Notes: a model not told the origin generated them from the sequence alone. Positions 1-9,973 are shown, counted from the first letter of the stretch. The stretch is 64,000 nucleotides of DNA from Oscillospiraceae bacterium Zagget12 (GCA_001941225.1 MSHM01000009.1:34764-98763); one strand, 5' to 3'. Made by a program: numbers and translations.

Positions 1-1
1 G

Positions 2-2593
2 GACAGGCTCTATAACGAGTGGGTTGAAAAGGGATATTTCCACGCGGAGGTTGATAAGAATAAAAAGCCTTTTACCATAGTTATCCCGCCCCCGAACGTA
101 ACGGGACAGCTCCATATGGGACACGCGCTTGACGAAACCTTGCAGGATATTCTTATCAGATATAAGAGAATGCAGGGCTACAGCGCGCTTTGGGTACCCG
201 GCACGGATCACGCCGGTATCGCCACGCAGATAAAGGTCGAGGCGGAGCTGCGCGAAAAAGAGGGACTTACGCGTTACGATTTGGGACGTGAAAAATTCCT
301 TGAAAGAGTGTGGGATTGGAAGAACCAATACGGCAGCAGAATAATAAATCAGCTTAAGAAAATCGGCTCGTCCTGCGATTGGGACAGAGAGCGTTTCACT
401 ATGGACGAGGGCTGCTCCAAGGCTGTTAAAGAGGTGTTCGTAAATCTTTATAATAAGGGACTTATATACCAAGGCTCGCGAATAATAAATTGGTGTCCGC
501 ATTGCATCACCGCGCTGTCAGACGCGGAGGTTGAGCACGCGGAGCAAGCAGGTCATTTCTGGCATATCAAGTACCCGATAAAGGACAGCGATGATTTTGT
601 TATAATCGCGACAACACGTCCCGAAACGCTGTTCGGCGATACAGCCGTGGCGGTAAATCCGGAGGATGACAGATATAAGGATTTAATCGGCAAAATGCTT
701 GTTCTGCCGCTTGTCGGACGTGAAATTCCCGTTATCGCGGACGAATATGTCGATAAGGAATTCGGTACCGGCTGCGTTAAGATTACGCCCGCGCACGACC
801 CGAACGACTTTGAGGTCGGAGAGCGCCATAATCTTGAACAAATTAAGGTTATGAACGATGACGCGACTATGAATTCATATGCCGGAAAATATGAGGGTAT
901 GGACAGATATGAGTGCCGCAAGGCTATGATAAAGGATCTTGAGGAGCAGGGGCTGCTTGTAAAGGTTGAGGATCACAGCCATAATGTAGGTCAGTGCTAC
1001 CGCTGCGGAACAACCGTGGAGCCGATTGTTTCAAAGCAGTGGTTCGTTAAGATGAAACCTCTTGCCAAGCCCGCGATTGACGCCGTTAAGAATAAGGAAA
1101 CGGTATTTGTTCCGGAGCATTTTGAAAAGGTTTATTTCCATTGGCTTGAAAATATCCGCGATTGGTGTATATCCCGTCAGCTTTGGTGGGGACACAGAAT
1201 CCCCGCATTCTACTGTGACGACTGCGGCGAGATGGTTGTAACAAAGGAGGATAAGGCGGTTTGCCCGAAGTGCGGCAAGGAGATGCGCCAGGATCCCGAC
1301 ACACTCGATACGTGGTTCTCGTCCGCACTGTGGCCTTTCTCAACGCTCGGTTGGCCGGATAAGACGGAGGATTTGGAGTATTTCTATCCGACAAGCGTGC
1401 TTGTGACGGGTTACGATATAATACCGTTTTGGGTAATGAGAATGATGTTCTCGGCGCTTGAGCATACGGGCGAGGTACCGTTCAAACACGTATTCATACA
1501 CGGACTTGTGCGTGACAGTCAAGGCAGAAAGATGAGCAAGTCGCTGGGTAACGGCATTGACCCGTTGGAAATTGTCGATAAATACGGCGCGGACGCGCTC
1601 CGCTTTACTCTTGCGACGGGCAATGCTCCCGGAAATGATATGCGTTTCTATATCGAGAGAGTCGAGGCGAGCCGTAATTTTGCGAATAAGATATGGAACG
1701 CGTCGCGCTTTACGCTGATGAATCTTGACATTACCGAAAGCAAGCTGCCCGATTTAAAGGATTTGCAGCTTGAGGATAAGTGGATACTTTCGAGATACAA
1801 TGATGTTGTAAAGGTTGTCACGGAAAATCTTGACAAGTTCGAGCTGGGAGTTGCTCTTTCAAATCTTTATGATTTTATTTGGGAAAACTTCTGCGACTGG
1901 TATATCGAGCTTGTAAAGCCGAGATTATTCGACAAGGAAAACCCAACGGGTAAAACGGCGCAGTATGTTCTGACATATGTGCTTTCAAACACAATGAAAC
2001 TTTTGCACCCGTTTATGCCGTTTATCACCGAGGAAATATGGCAGCATCTGCCTCATGAGGGCGAGAGCATAATGATAAGCGAATGGCCGGTATATGATGA
2101 AAAGCTGAGCTTTCCGCAGGACGAGGAGAGTATGGAGCTTATTATGCGCGCAATCAGCGCGATAAGAAACCGCAGAGCGGAAATGAATGTTCCGCCGTCA
2201 AAGAAGGCGAAGGTCGTTATCGTTACGGAAAAGACCGATGTGTTTAAGCAGGGAACGGCGTTCTTTGAAAAGCTCGCGTCCGCGAGCGAGGCGGCAGTTC
2301 AAAGCGATAAGAGCGGCATAAGCGATAACGCGGTTAATATAGTGGTTCCGTCGGCGGAGATATATCTGCCTCTTGACGAGCTTGTTGACAAAAACAAGGA
2401 GCTTGAAAGACTGAATAAGGAAAAGAAAGACCTTGAAAGCGAGATAAAGCGCGTTGAGGGCAAGCTCTCAAATGCCGGATTTGTAAACAAAGCGCCCCAA
2501 AAGGTAGTAGACGAGGAAAGGGCAAAGGGCGAAAAGTATAAGGAAATGCTTGAAAAGGTGCTTGCAAGCATCAAAACAATGGAAAATATGTAA
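2..2593 (+). CDS. valS: Valine--tRNA ligase, 5' end cut by window edge
   Basis: Class I aminoacyl-tRNA synthetase charging tRNA-Val. The frame is open from base 2, so the start codon lies upstream; 863 codons are visible and perhaps 15-20 residues are missing. The adenylation HIGH-type motif is HMGH (bases 113-124), preceded by PPPNVTGQL, which is typical of ValRS. The KMSKS motif is at about 1529-1543. A CP1 editing domain with [13 protein letters not shown] lies between them. A C-terminal coiled-coil tRNA-binding arm rich in K and E (about 2375-2580) is diagnostic of ValRS against IleRS and LeuRS. A terminator follows directly. Confidence 0.97.
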   Translation, partial: DRLYNEWVEKGYFHAEVDKNKKPFTIVIPPPNVTGQLHMGHALDETLQDILIRYKRMQGYSALWVPGTDHAGIATQIKVEAELREKEGLTRYDLGREKFLERVWDWKNQYGSRIINQLKKIGSSCDWDRERFTMDEGCSKAVKEVFVNLYNKGLIYQGSRIINWCPHCITALSDAEVEHAEQAGHFWHIKYPIKDSDDFVIIATTRPETLFGDTAVAVNPEDDRYKDLIGKMLVLPLVGREIPVIADEYVDKEFGTGCVKITPAHDPNDFEVGERHNLEQIKVMNDDATMNSYAGKYEGMDRYECRKAMIKDLEEQGLLVKVEDHSHNVGQCYRCGTTVEPIVSKQWFVKMKPLAKPAIDAVKNKETVFVPEHFEKVYFHWLENIRDWCISRQLWWGHRIPAFYCDDCGEMVVTKEDKAVCPKCGKEMRQDPDTLDTWFSSALWPFSTLGWPDKTEDLEYFYPTSVLVTGYDIIPFWVMRMMFSALEHTGEVPFKHVFIHGLVRDSQGRKMSKSLGNGIDPLEIVDKYGADALRFTLATGNAPGNDMRFYIERVEASRNFANKIWNASRFTLMNLDITESKLPDLKDLQLEDKWILSRYNDVVKVVTENLDKFELGVALSNLYDFIWENFCDWYIELVKPRLFDKENPTGKTAQYVLTYVLSNTMKLLHPFMPFITEEIWQHLPHEGESIMISEWPVYDEKLSFPQDEESMELIMRAISAIRNRRAEMNVPPSKKAKVVIVTEKTDVFKQGTAFFEKLASASEAAVQSDKSGISDNAVNIVVPSAEIYLPLDELVDKNKELERLNKEKKDLESEIKRVEGKLSNAGFVNKAPQKVVDEERAKGEKYKEMLEKVLASIKTMENM

Positions 2594-2620
2594 AATAGAG
2601 GCTGTCGACAGCTTGTATAA

Positions 2621-2661
2621 ATATCCCATATCCGTATTTTGCGGTATGGGATATTTTTTTT
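2621..2661 (+). terminator. Rho-independent terminator of valS
   Basis: Ten-base perfect stem (2621-2630 with 2645-2654), extended by CCG/CGG toward the loop, and followed by eight Ts. It separates valS from the infC promoter. Confidence 0.9.
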
Positions 2662-2672
2662 GAAAAAAACAC

Positions 2673-2701
2673 TTGACAAAGGCGAATACATCTGATAAAA
2701 T
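2673..2701 (+). promoter_or_regulatory. Sigma-A promoter of the infC operon
   Basis: TTGACA (2673-2678), 17-base spacer, TAAAAT (2696-2701). Lies just after the valS terminator. Confidence 0.85.
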
Positions 2702-2707
2702 ATATGG

Positions 2708-2845
2708 GAAATAAAACAAGCAGAACAATCCGTTCTCACCGTACGGCGAAGGCTTTGCGGTAAATACATAGATATTTTATAATATCGGTGTGTGCGGGTG
2801 CGTTTTGCAGCCGTTTTTTGTTTATGTTTTAAGGAGGGATTAACC
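2708..2845 (+). promoter_or_regulatory. infC-rpmI-rplT leader
   Basis: About 138 bases of untranslated leader between promoter and start. In Firmicutes this operon is autoregulated through an L20-binding leader, so that role is inferred from position. I see GC-rich segments and a TTTTTTG run near 2815 but cannot fold a convincing L20 box by eye. A strong SD, AAGGAGGG, is at 2831-2838. Confidence 0.5.
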
Positions 2846-3358
2846 ATTAGTAAGAATGATTTACAAATCAACGAGCAAATCCGCGACAATGAAGTACGCG
2901 TAGTGTCCGCCGACGGCTCTCAGCTGGGCTTGATGAGCGCAAAAGAGGCTCAGGATTTAGCGTATGAAAAGGGTATGGATTTGGTCAAGATTGCGCCGCA
3001 GGCAAAGCCGCCGGTATGCAAGATTATGGACTACGGAAAGTATAAGTTTGAGCTTAACAAGCATGAAAAGGAAAACAGAAAGAACCAAAAGGTTGTAAAC
3101 ATCAAAGAGGTTCAGCTGTCGCCTTCGATTGACACGAATGATTTCAATACAAAGTGCAGCCACGCGATAAAGTTCCTCAAAAAAGGCGACAAGGTAAAGG
3201 TAATTGTCCGTTTCCGCGGTCGTGAGCTGAGTCATTCGCAAATTGGTTATACACTGCTTGAAAGATTTGCAGAACAGGCGAAAGAGGCTGGCAGCGTTGA
3301 AAAACCTGCCAAGCTTGAGGGCAGAAATATGACAATGTTTCTTGCACCGTTATCATAA
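2846..3358 (+). CDS. infC: Translation initiation factor IF-3, AUU start
   Basis: IF-3 binds the 30S subunit and polices initiator tRNA and start codon choice. The 170-residue protein carries the N-domain (INEQIRDNEVRV, then AKPPVCKIMDYGKYK) and the C-domain (VQLSPSIDTNDF, KVIVRFRGRE). Homology begins exactly at an ATT codon (2846), eight bases after AAGGAGGG, with no suitable ATG, GTG or TTG nearby. This is the rare AUU start that lets IF-3 repress its own translation. An in-frame ATG at 2792 lies in the leader and has no SD. First gene of infC-rpmI-rplT. Confidence 0.95.
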   Translation: MSKNDLQINEQIRDNEVRVVSADGSQLGLMSAKEAQDLAYEKGMDLVKIAPQAKPPVCKIMDYGKYKFELNKHEKENRKNQKVVNIKEVQLSPSIDTNDFNTKCSHAIKFLKKGDKVKVIVRFRGRELSHSQIGYTLLERFAEQAKEAGSVEKPAKLEGRNMTMFLAPLS

Positions 3359-3391
3359 GATAATTTTAAAATTCGGAAGGAGTGTTAAATT

Positions 3392-3595
3392 ATGCCTAAA
3401 ACTAAGATAAAGACACACAGAGGCGCCGCTAAAAGATTCAACGTAACTAAGAATGGTAAGGTTAAGATGAACAAGGCGTTCAGAAGACACATTCTGAACA
3501 AAAAGACCACAAAGAGAAAAAGACATCTGAGAAAACAGGCTTACTGCTCAAAGGCTAACGCGGCAGTTATCAAAAAGCTTATTCCTTACAAATAA
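3392..3595 (+). CDS. rpmI: Large ribosomal subunit protein bL35
   Basis: A 67-residue, very basic protein beginning [16 protein letters not shown], the family signature, with [19 protein letters not shown] near the end. A GGAGTG SD precedes it. It sits 33 bases after infC and 22 before rplT, the universal order. Confidence 0.98.
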   Translation: MPKTKIKTHRGAAKRFNVTKNGKVKMNKAFRRHILNKKTTKRKRHLRKQAYCSKANAAVIKKLIPYK

Positions 3596-3617
3596 TTCGA
3601 AAGAGAGGTAGAAACTA

Positions 3618-3971
3618 ATGGCAAGAGTAAAAGGTGCGCTAAATACAAGAAAAAGACATAAGAAGATATTAAAGCTTGCTAAGGGCTTTAGAGGCGCTGA
3701 GAGCAAGCAGTTCAGAGTTGCCAACCAAGCCGTTATGCGTTCAATGCAGAATGCTTACGTGGGCAGAAAGAGAAGAAAGAGAGATTTCCGTCGTCTTTGG
3801 ATTACGAGAATTTCCGCTGCCTGCAAGATGAACGGCATCAACTATTCAACATTTATGAACGGCTTGAAGAAGTCGGGCATCGAAATGAACAGAAAGATGC
3901 TTTCAGAGGTTGCAATCGCAGATCCGGCGGCTTTCACAAAGCTTGTTGAAACCGCAAAGGCTGCTCTTTAA
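3618..3971 (+). CDS. rplT: Large ribosomal subunit protein bL20
   Basis: 117 residues, normal length. Starts [19 protein letters not shown] and contains [17 protein letters not shown], both bL20 hallmarks. It helps 23S rRNA folding and in Firmicutes represses its own operon through the leader. SD AGAGAGG. Last gene of the operon; a terminator follows. Confidence 0.98.
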   Translation: MARVKGALNTRKRHKKILKLAKGFRGAESKQFRVANQAVMRSMQNAYVGRKRRKRDFRRLWITRISAACKMNGINYSTFMNGLKKSGIEMNRKMLSEVAIADPAAFTKLVETAKAAL

Positions 3972-3990
3972 TTTTGAAAATATCACTACA

Positions 3991-4022
3991 AGGCGGTACA
4001 TTCGTGTATCGCCTGTATTTTT
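3991..4022 (+). terminator. Terminator of infC-rpmI-rplT
   Basis: Ten-base stem (3991-4000 with 4005-4014, one G-U pair), TTCG tetraloop, then a T-rich tail. Confidence 0.9.
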
Positions 4023-4057
4023 ATAAAAAAATTTTTTTGATAAATTTTAAAAATAGG

Positions 4058-4085
4058 TGTAACCTTTTTTGTTTTCAAACGTTAT
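4058..4085 (+). promoter_or_regulatory. Candidate ECF-type promoter before the sigma gene
   Basis: TGTAACC (4058-4064) and CGTTAT (4080-4085) with a 15-base gap resemble the TGAAAC/CGT pattern of Firmicute ECF sigma factors rather than a sigma-A promoter. Autoregulation of the following sigma gene is inferred. Confidence 0.5.
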
Positions 4086-4169
4086 ATTAGTAAAAGCAAC
4101 AAAAAATGACCTTCAAAATCGGTTGGCAGGTCGGATTTAGGAAACACCCCAAGGATACGAGGTGAGGCT

Positions 4170-4649
4170 ATGAACATAACTGATGATTTATACAAGGAGC
4201 ATTATCACGGCGCTCTGCTGTATATATACTCGATTTGCGGTAATTATCATTTGGCGGAGGACATTGTAAGCGATTCGTTTTATAAGGCGCTTACCTCATA
4301 TAACGATACCGAGGAACGCTTTAAGCTCTGGCTTTTCAGGGTGTGCAGAAACGCGCTTGTCGATTACATAAGAAAGAATAAGCGTAATGTTGAAATGGAC
4401 GAGAATTTAAGCGATAAAACCGATGTCGCGGACACCGTAATCGCTCAGGAAAAGTACCGCGCGCTGTATCACGCGGTCGAAATTCTCGATGACGAGTACC
4501 GAGAGGCGATTACGCTGTTCTATTTCAACGATATGAGCATAGCCGAAATCGCGGTGATTATGAATAAAACCGCCGCCGCCGTCAAGGTAACTCTTTACAG
4601 GGCGAGAAAGAAACTGAAAAAGCTTTTGGAGGTAGATTATGGAATTTAA
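4170..4649 (+). CDS. ECF-family RNA polymerase sigma factor
   Basis: 159 residues with only regions 2 and 4, as in ECF sigma factors. Region 2 (about residues 8-70) has HLAEDIVSDSFYKAL and FRVCRNALVDYIRKNKR. Region 4 (about 100-152) has LDDEYREAITLFYFNDMS and a helix-turn-helix ending AAAVKVTLYRARKKL. SD GAGGTGAG. The stop overlaps the next ATG by 11 bases, so a membrane partner is co-translated. The TGTAACC/CGTTAT promoter suggests self-activation. The external signal is unknown. Confidence 0.9.
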   Translation: MNITDDLYKEHYHGALLYIYSICGNYHLAEDIVSDSFYKALTSYNDTEERFKLWLFRVCRNALVDYIRKNKRNVEMDENLSDKTDVADTVIAQEKYRALYHAVEILDDEYREAITLFYFNDMSIAEIAVIMNKTAAAVKVTLYRARKKLKKLLEVDYGI

Positions 4650-5202
4650 GGAATTGTATCAAAAATATATCGCGGGAAATTGCACGGACGAGGAAAAGGC
4701 GTTCGTGGAAGAGGAAATAAAAAGAGCGCAAGCCGTAAGCGATGAGGTTTTCAAGGACCGCAAGGCGGTTGAGTTTACGCCGGTGACGGACGAGGAGGTT
4801 TTAAAGGCAAAGAACCAATTTGCAGCGAAAAACCTTGTGAAAACCGTTGTAATTTCCCTCGCGATAGGCATAGCTCTCATAGCCGTTGTGACGGCGGCTG
4901 TTTTCGGACTCGCCGTTCACGGAGCAAGAAAAAATATGCGCTACAGCGGCGCTGAGGCGGAAACGATGGTTGCCGAATATATCGTTGACTATGTCGGAAC
5001 GAATATGGGCAGACAAATAAGCGGAGAGGACATCAATATAAATTATATATACGAAGATGAGCGCGATTTGCAGATGCGTTTTCCTTTGAGCCGCTGCTAT
5101 TACATCTTCGAATATGAGGTTCGCGCATCGGGATTTGAATTTGAAGTTGAATTTAATCCCAAAACGGGAGAATGTATTATAACTGATATTGACCGCGATT
5201 AA
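4639..5202 (+). CDS. Membrane protein partnered with the ECF sigma factor (putative anti-sigma)
   Basis: 187 residues. A soluble N-terminal part (about 1-66) begins EFKELYQKYIAGNCTDEEK, like the sigma-binding head of membrane anti-sigma factors but without the usual HxxxCxxC zinc motif. One transmembrane helix (about 68-93: VISLAIGIALIAVVTAAVFG) is followed by an extracytoplasmic part of about 95 residues. That part ends in GFEFEVEFNPKTGECIITD, resembling a PepSY-like fold. Translational overlap with the sigma gene is the main argument for anti-sigma function. SD GGAGG lies inside the sigma gene. Confidence 0.65.
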   Translation: MEFKELYQKYIAGNCTDEEKAFVEEEIKRAQAVSDEVFKDRKAVEFTPVTDEEVLKAKNQFAAKNLVKTVVISLAIGIALIAVVTAAVFGLAVHGARKNMRYSGAEAETMVAEYIVDYVGTNMGRQISGEDININYIYEDERDLQMRFPLSRCYYIFEYEVRASGFEFEVEFNPKTGECIITDIDRD

Positions 5203-5249
5203 AATCCGGTAAAAATATTAAAAATATAATAATAAAGGAGGCAATTATT

Positions 5250-6467
5250 ATGAAAAAGAAAGCTATTTCGGCTATAATCACAGCAGCGGCGATATTTATA
5301 TCCTGCTCCGGCATTGCGATAGCGCAGCCGAACGAAACAGTAAAGGCGACACTTTCGCCGCAGTTCACAATAGTGGTTGACAGCGTTGAACGCGATTTCT
5401 ATAACGCGGACGGCGACGAGGTATTCCCGATTGTCTATAACGGCACAACGTATTTGCCGCTGCGCGCTATAGGCGAGCTTATGGATAAAAACGTGAATTG
5501 GGATCAGTCAACTCTTACAATCACATTATCCGGAACAAGAAACGACAGCACCGTAACCGGCGAGGAAAATGACAACGCCGAGAAAGAGGAAATCAGCGCG
5601 GAGGTAAGGTACGACTTCACGATTGTTGTTGACGGAGCTGTTCAGAGCTTTAAGGACGCCAACGGCAGCGCGGTTTATCCGATACTTTACGAAGGCTCGA
5701 CATATCTTCCGCTGCGCGCGATAGGCACTCTTATGGGTAAGAGCGTAGGTTGGAACGCAGACACGGAAACTGTGTATATCGGCGGCGATGAAAACGAAAC
5801 AATCGTAACCGACGCGGACACCTTCAATTCGGAAACAGTGACCGACGCGGACAGCTTTAACTCGGCTGTGCCGGAAAGACAGGACGGAGATAAAAAGGGT
5901 AATTATGAAAACAATCGGCAGACCCCGCCCGAAAATCAGCAGACAAACCGCCCTGACGGCAACGGCGGCAAGGACGTAATTCCCGAGCAGGGCTATGAAA
6001 CCGGCATAACTCTTGAGGAGGCAAAGGCGGCTGCTCTTAACGCCGCGGGACTGAGCGAGAGCGACGTGACATTCACAAAAGCAAAGCTCGACTATGACGA
6101 CGGCATACTTGTATACGATATTGAATTTCGTTACGGAACAACGGAGTACGAATATGAAATAAACGCGTCAACCGGCGCGGTGGTTTCATCTGAGCGCGAT
6201 AATAACAATAAAGCAAGCAATACAAATTCAGGCACAAATTCAACCGCAAATTCCGCAAGCATCACGCTTGAAGAGGCAAAGGAAATCGCCCTCAGCGCCG
6301 CGGGACTTGACGCGGGCAGTGTGACATTCACAAAAGCAAAGCTTGACAAGGACGACGGCATACTCGTATATGAAATCGAATTTCGTTACGGAACAACGGA
6401 GTACGAATACGAAATAAACGCGGCAACCGGCGCGGTGGTAAGCTATGATGTTGACATTGACGATTGA
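5250..6467 (+). CDS. Secreted protein with two stalk domains and two PepSY domains
   Basis: 405 residues with a signal peptide (about 1-27, cut near AIAQP). Two copper-amine-oxidase N-terminal-like stalk domains follow (about 33-90 and 120-175), each with YLPLRAIG and a V(N/G)W motif. After a low-complexity linker come two near-identical PepSY domains (about 250-310 and 335-400), sharing SDVTFTKAKL/SVTFTKAKL and FRYGTTEYEYEIN(A). The DNA of the two PepSY copies is also very similar (compare 6073-6180 with 6319-6435), so the duplication is recent. It lies 47 bases after the sigma/anti-sigma pair and may be its target or signal component. PepSY domains often inhibit proteases. Exact role unknown. 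Confidence 0.75.
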   Translation: MKKKAISAIITAAAIFISCSGIAIAQPNETVKATLSPQFTIVVDSVERDFYNADGDEVFPIVYNGTTYLPLRAIGELMDKNVNWDQSTLTITLSGTRNDSTVTGEENDNAEKEEISAEVRYDFTIVVDGAVQSFKDANGSAVYPILYEGSTYLPLRAIGTLMGKSVGWNADTETVYIGGDENETIVTDADTFNSETVTDADSFNSAVPERQDGDKKGNYENNRQTPPENQQTNRPDGNGGKDVIPEQGYETGITLEEAKAAALNAAGLSESDVTFTKAKLDYDDGILVYDIEFRYGTTEYEYEINASTGAVVSSERDNNNKASNTNSGTNSTANSASITLEEAKEIALSAAGLDAGSVTFTKAKLDKDDGILVYEIEFRYGTTEYEYEINAATGAVVSYDVDIDD

Positions 6468-6502
6468 AATTTTAAATAAGCCGTAAGGCTTTGGTACAGG
6501 GA

Positions 6503-6536
6503 GCAGACAAAACCGCAGACGGTTTTGTCTGCTTTG
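6503..6536 (+). terminator. Long perfect hairpin after the PepSY gene
   Basis: A 13-base perfect stem (6503-6515 with 6520-6532), loop CAGA, then CTTTGCT. The stem core AGACAAAACC recurs at 11191-11217. The T tail is weak, so either a terminator or a repeat-family hairpin. Confidence 0.6.
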
Positions 6537-6565
6537 CTGATTGTATGGAAAGAGAGGATATTAAA

Positions 6566-7009
6566 ATGAAAAAGGTATATCTTGCGGGCTGGGACGTATT
6601 TAAACCGGACGCGATACAGGAGGGCAGGAGGCTGAAAGAGCTGTGCGCCAAATACGGATTTGAGGGATTATATCCGCTCGATAACGAGTGCGACGGCGCA
6701 AAGGAGATTTATGAGGGCAACACCGCGCTCATACGAGAGGCGGACTGCGTTATAGCAAACGTAAACGCTTTTCGCGGCTGTGAACCCGACTCCGGAACGG
6801 CTTTTGAAATAGGATACGCCGCGGCGCTCGGGAAAACGGTAATAGCGTATCTTTCGGAAAAAAGACCGATGATTGAATGGGTAAAGGACGAAAACGGATT
6901 TACGGTGGAGGATTTCGGCTATCCCGTGAATCTTATGATTGCCGAGGGAGCGGAAATAGTTATCGGCACGGCTGAGGACGCGCTGAAAAAGCTAAAAGAA
7001 AAATTTTAA
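6566..7009 (+). CDS. Nucleoside 2-deoxyribosyltransferase-family protein
   Basis: 147 residues from the ATG at 6566, placed after AGAGAGG; an in-frame ATG at 6491 would run through the hairpin and is less likely. It matches the NDT family: KVYLAGWDVF at the N-terminus (nucleotide-binding loop), then NECDGAKEIYEGN. The active-site region has CVIANVNAFRGCEPDSGTA followed by FEIGYAAALGK, whose Glu is the expected nucleophile. Family members exchange bases between deoxynucleosides or hydrolyse nucleotides; which one here cannot be told. Appears to be a single-gene unit. Confidence 0.8.
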   Translation: MKKVYLAGWDVFKPDAIQEGRRLKELCAKYGFEGLYPLDNECDGAKEIYEGNTALIREADCVIANVNAFRGCEPDSGTAFEIGYAAALGKTVIAYLSEKRPMIEWVKDENGFTVEDFGYPVNLMIAEGAEIVIGTAEDALKKLKEKF

Positions 7010-7011
7010 TC

Positions 7012-7040
7012 TTGTAATATACATAAAAGTATGGTAAAAT
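7012..7040 (+). promoter_or_regulatory. Promoter of the pantothenate operon
   Basis: TTGTAA (7012-7017), 17-base spacer, TAAAAT (7035-7040), about 80 bases before the first start codon. Confidence 0.75.
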
Positions 7041-7120
7041 AAAAACGATGGGCAGTATTTCTATGAAAATTGCACCGAATTTTTACAGTCGTTGCGGTGG
7101 TATTGTCGGAGGGAGATAAT

Positions 7121-7912
7121 ATGAGCGCAATAGGATTTATCGGAGCGGGAAAATGCGGTATGAGCCTGGCTTACTATTTCAGAAGTAAGGGCATAAAAGT
7201 AACCGGTTTTTCTTCGCGAAGTAATAATACAGAGGATTTTAAAAGGTTAAGCCGTGAGGAATTGGTACGGACAAGCGATATGATTTTTATAACGGTGACC
7301 GATACCGCGATTCCCGAGGTTTGGAATAAAATAAGGCATATGGATTTAACGGATAAAGTAATATGCCATTGCAGCGGCTCTGTGTCAAGTGAAATTTTTA
7401 AAGAGGCAAATCCCGAAAGGGTTTGCTCTGTTCATCCGATGATGGCGTTTAACAGCCGTCATACGTCAATAAGCGCAATATCCGAGGCGTTTTTCACCGT
7501 TGAGGGCGGAAAAACGGCTGTGGATAGGCTATCCGAAATTCTTTCATTATGCGGAAACGGATTTAAAGTGATTACAAGCGAAAATAAGGCGAAATATCAC
7601 GCGGCGGCGTGCTTTGCGTCTAATTTTGTGGTGTCGGTATGCCGTAAGGCGTTCGAGCTTCTTAATGAGTGCGGATTTTCCGAGGAGGAGGCGCGTGCCG
7701 CGCTTGAACCGCTTATGCGTGAAAATATGGAAAATATCATAACCGTAGGCTGTAAAAACGCCGTAACCGGACCCGCCGCGCGCGGAGATGCGGTGACGAT
7801 TGACCGTCATATGAAAGTATTGGACGAGAAAACAAAGGAATTGTACAGGGAATTAACAGAGGTTATACTTGATATGGAGGATAAAAATGAAAAACACAAC
7901 CTTAACCTTTAA
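7121..7912 (+). CDS. Rossmann-like DUF2520 protein, candidate ketopantoate reductase (PanG-like)
   Basis: 263 residues from the ATG at 7121 after GGAGGGAG; an in-frame ATG at 7070 has no SD. The N-terminal Rossmann fold opens [18 protein letters not shown], a dinucleotide-binding loop. [11 protein letters not shown] and VHPMMAF follow, and the C-terminal helical half has [16 protein letters not shown], typical of DUF2520. It is the first gene of an operon with panB, panC and panD, overlapping panB by 26 bases, and no panE is present. In other bacteria an alternative ketopantoate reductase, PanG, fills this slot. The assignment rests on fold, missing step and operon, so it is an inference. Confidence 0.65.
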   Translation: MSAIGFIGAGKCGMSLAYYFRSKGIKVTGFSSRSNNTEDFKRLSREELVRTSDMIFITVTDTAIPEVWNKIRHMDLTDKVICHCSGSVSSEIFKEANPERVCSVHPMMAFNSRHTSISAISEAFFTVEGGKTAVDRLSEILSLCGNGFKVITSENKAKYHAAACFASNFVVSVCRKAFELLNECGFSEEEARAALEPLMRENMENIITVGCKNAVTGPAARGDAVTIDRHMKVLDEKTKELYRELTEVILDMEDKNEKHNLNL

Positions 7913-8723
7913 AAGCGCAAAGGAGCGAAACGAGAAAATAACAATGCTGACCGCATACGATTATTCAACCGCAAAATTGGAGGACGATGCGGGAGTGGAG
8001 TCGATTCTTGTCGGCGATTCGCTCGGAATGACGATGCTTGGCTATGAAAATACATTATATGTAACGATGGAGGATATGATTCACCATAGCGCGGCAGTCG
8101 CGCGCGGCGCGAAAAATGCTATGGTTGTGACGGATATGCCGTTTATGTCGTATCAGACCTCCGTGTATGACACCGTTGTGAACGCGGGCAGGCTCATAAA
8201 AGAGGGACACGCCGATGCCGTAAAGTTAGAGGGCGGAGTCAAGGTTGCGGAGCATATCCGCGCCGTTGTTGACGCGTCAATTCCCGTTATGGGTCATATC
8301 GGAATGACGCCTCAGTCCGTGAACGCGTTCGGCGGATTTAAGGTGCAGGGCAAGTCTTTAGAGGACGCAAGGAGGGTAATCGAGGACGCGAAGGCTGTCG
8401 AAAAGGCGGGCGCTTTTGCCGTTGTGCTTGAATGTGTTCCCGCCGCGCTTGCGGAGTATATAACAAAAATTCTTACTATTCCCACAATCGGTATCGGCGC
8501 GGGAAACGGCTGTGACGGACAGGTGCTGGTGTATCAGGATATGCTTGCGATGTATTCCGATTTCACACCCAAATTCGTAAAGAAATTCGGCAATATAGGC
8601 GATGAAATGAAAGAGAGCTTTAAAAAGTATTGCGGCGAGGTAAAATCGGGCGAGTTCCCCGCAAAGGAGCATACCTTTAAAATAGACGACGCGGTTATGA
8701 AAATTGTAACGGAGGATAAATAA
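7887..8723 (+). CDS. panB: 3-methyl-2-oxobutanoate hydroxymethyltransferase
   Basis: First committed step of pantothenate synthesis: ketoisovalerate plus methylene-THF gives ketopantoate. 278 residues from the ATG at 7887 (SD GGAGG at 7876). Characteristic segments are [26 protein letters not shown] (metal-binding Asp), [38 protein letters not shown] and the catalytic Glu in [16 protein letters not shown] is near the C-terminus. It overlaps the upstream gene and ends one base before panC. Confidence 0.97.
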   Translation: MKNTTLTFKSAKERNEKITMLTAYDYSTAKLEDDAGVESILVGDSLGMTMLGYENTLYVTMEDMIHHSAAVARGAKNAMVVTDMPFMSYQTSVYDTVVNAGRLIKEGHADAVKLEGGVKVAEHIRAVVDASIPVMGHIGMTPQSVNAFGGFKVQGKSLEDARRVIEDAKAVEKAGAFAVVLECVPAALAEYITKILTIPTIGIGAGNGCDGQVLVYQDMLAMYSDFTPKFVKKFGNIGDEMKESFKKYCGEVKSGEFPAKEHTFKIDDAVMKIVTEDK

Positions 8724-8724
8724 A

Positions 8725-9564
8725 ATGCGGATTATTAAAACAATAGACGAGGTCAGAAAAATCGTAAAGGAATGGAAAAGGGAAGGACTTACCGTGGGAC
8801 TTGTGCCGACAATGGGTTATCTTCACGAGGGACATAAAAGCCTTATTGAAAGGGCGGTTAAGGAAAACGACCGCGTTGTGGTAAGCGACTTTGTAAATCC
8901 GACGCAGTTCGGACCGAACGAGGACTTTGAAAGCTATCCGAGAGATATAGACGCGGACGCGGCGCTTTGCGCGGACGCGGGCGCGAGCATTATCTTCAAT
9001 CCCGATGCCGATGAGATGTATGACGGCGCTCTTACGTTTGTGGATATGAACAAAATAACAAAGGTGCTTTGCGGAAAAACGCGTCCGATACATTTTTCGG
9101 GAGTATGCACCGTTGTGAGCAAGCTTTTTAATATCGTCACTCCGGACAGAGCGTATTTCGGGCAAAAGGACGCGCAGCAGCTTTGCGTTATACGCAAAAT
9201 GGTTAAGGATTTGAATTTTGATATAGAAATTGTCGGCTGTCCCATTATCCGCGAGGCGGACGGACTTGCAAAGAGCAGCAGAAACACTTACCTGAGCGCG
9301 GACGAGCGCAAGGCGGCGCTTTGCCTTTCCCATTCGCTTGGGATAGGCTATGATTTAATCGCCGACGGCGAAAGGGACGTTAAGACGATTACCGGCGCGA
9401 TAAGGGCGGAGATTGAAAAGGAACCGCTTGCAAGGACTGACTATGTGGAAATAGTTGATTTCAATAAGCTTGAACCGCTTGAGGAAGTAAAAACGCCGCT
9501 GCTTTGCGCGATGGCGGTGTATATAGGCAAAACGCGTCTTATAGATAATTTCATTATGGAATAA
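8725..9564 (+). CDS. panC: Pantothenate synthetase
   Basis: ATP-dependent ligation of pantoate and beta-alanine. 279 residues, normal length. Contains [15 protein letters not shown] (ATP-binding HIGH-like motif), [23 protein letters not shown] and the flexible loop [23 protein letters not shown] sits inside the panB 3' end. Third gene of the pan operon. Confidence 0.98.
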   Translation: MRIIKTIDEVRKIVKEWKREGLTVGLVPTMGYLHEGHKSLIERAVKENDRVVVSDFVNPTQFGPNEDFESYPRDIDADAALCADAGASIIFNPDADEMYDGALTFVDMNKITKVLCGKTRPIHFSGVCTVVSKLFNIVTPDRAYFGQKDAQQLCVIRKMVKDLNFDIEIVGCPIIREADGLAKSSRNTYLSADERKAALCLSHSLGIGYDLIADGERDVKTITGAIRAEIEKEPLARTDYVEIVDFNKLEPLEEVKTPLLCAMAVYIGKTRLIDNFIME

Positions 9565-9577
9565 GGAGTTGTCGGTT

Positions 9578-9961
9578 ATGGAATTAACAATGCTGAAAGG
9601 GAAAATACACCGCGCGACGGTTACGCAGGCGGAGCTTGATTATGTCGGCAGTATCACGGTTGACACGGCTCTTTTAAGGGCGGCGGGAATACTTGAATAT
9701 GAAAAGGTTCAAATTGTCGATATAAATAACGGCGAGAGATTTGAAACGTACACCATTGCGGGCGAGGAAAATTCGGGCGTTATATGCCTTAACGGCGCGG
9801 CGGCAAGATGCGTGCAAAAGGGCGACAGGATAATCATTATGGCTTACTGCTCCATGGACGCCGCGGAGGCGGGGGAGCATAAGCCGACAGTGGTATTCGT
9901 TGACGAGAACAATAAAATATCGAAGATTTCAAGCTATGAAAAGCACGGAGAAATAAAATAA
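9578..9961 (+). CDS. panD: Aspartate 1-decarboxylase proenzyme
   Basis: Makes beta-alanine from aspartate. It self-cleaves between Gly and Ser in [10 protein letters not shown] (about residues 23-25) to form the pyruvoyl cofactor; the segment is intact. [14 protein letters not shown] is the usual N-terminus. 127 residues from ATG 9578, set by SD TAAGGAG at 9562; a TTG at 9569 is too close to the SD. With panB, panC and the PanG-like gene this gives a complete pathway in one operon. Confidence 0.96.
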   Translation: MELTMLKGKIHRATVTQAELDYVGSITVDTALLRAAGILEYEKVQIVDINNGERFETYTIAGEENSGVICLNGAAARCVQKGDRIIIMAYCSMDAAEAGEHKPTVVFVDENNKISKISSYEKHGEIK

Positions 9962-9973
9962 GGATTTAAAGCT

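Noticed and set aside
2792..2845. ATG at 2792 as the infC start
   Set aside because: No SD before it and the leader sequence is not IF-3-like; the ATT at 2846 has an optimal SD and starts the conserved domain.
4106..4165. A 19-codon ORF just before the ECF sigma gene, ending in its SD region
   Set aside because: No SD of its own and no family signal; the overlap of its stop with the GAGGTGAG SD may be chance. Not listed as a gene.
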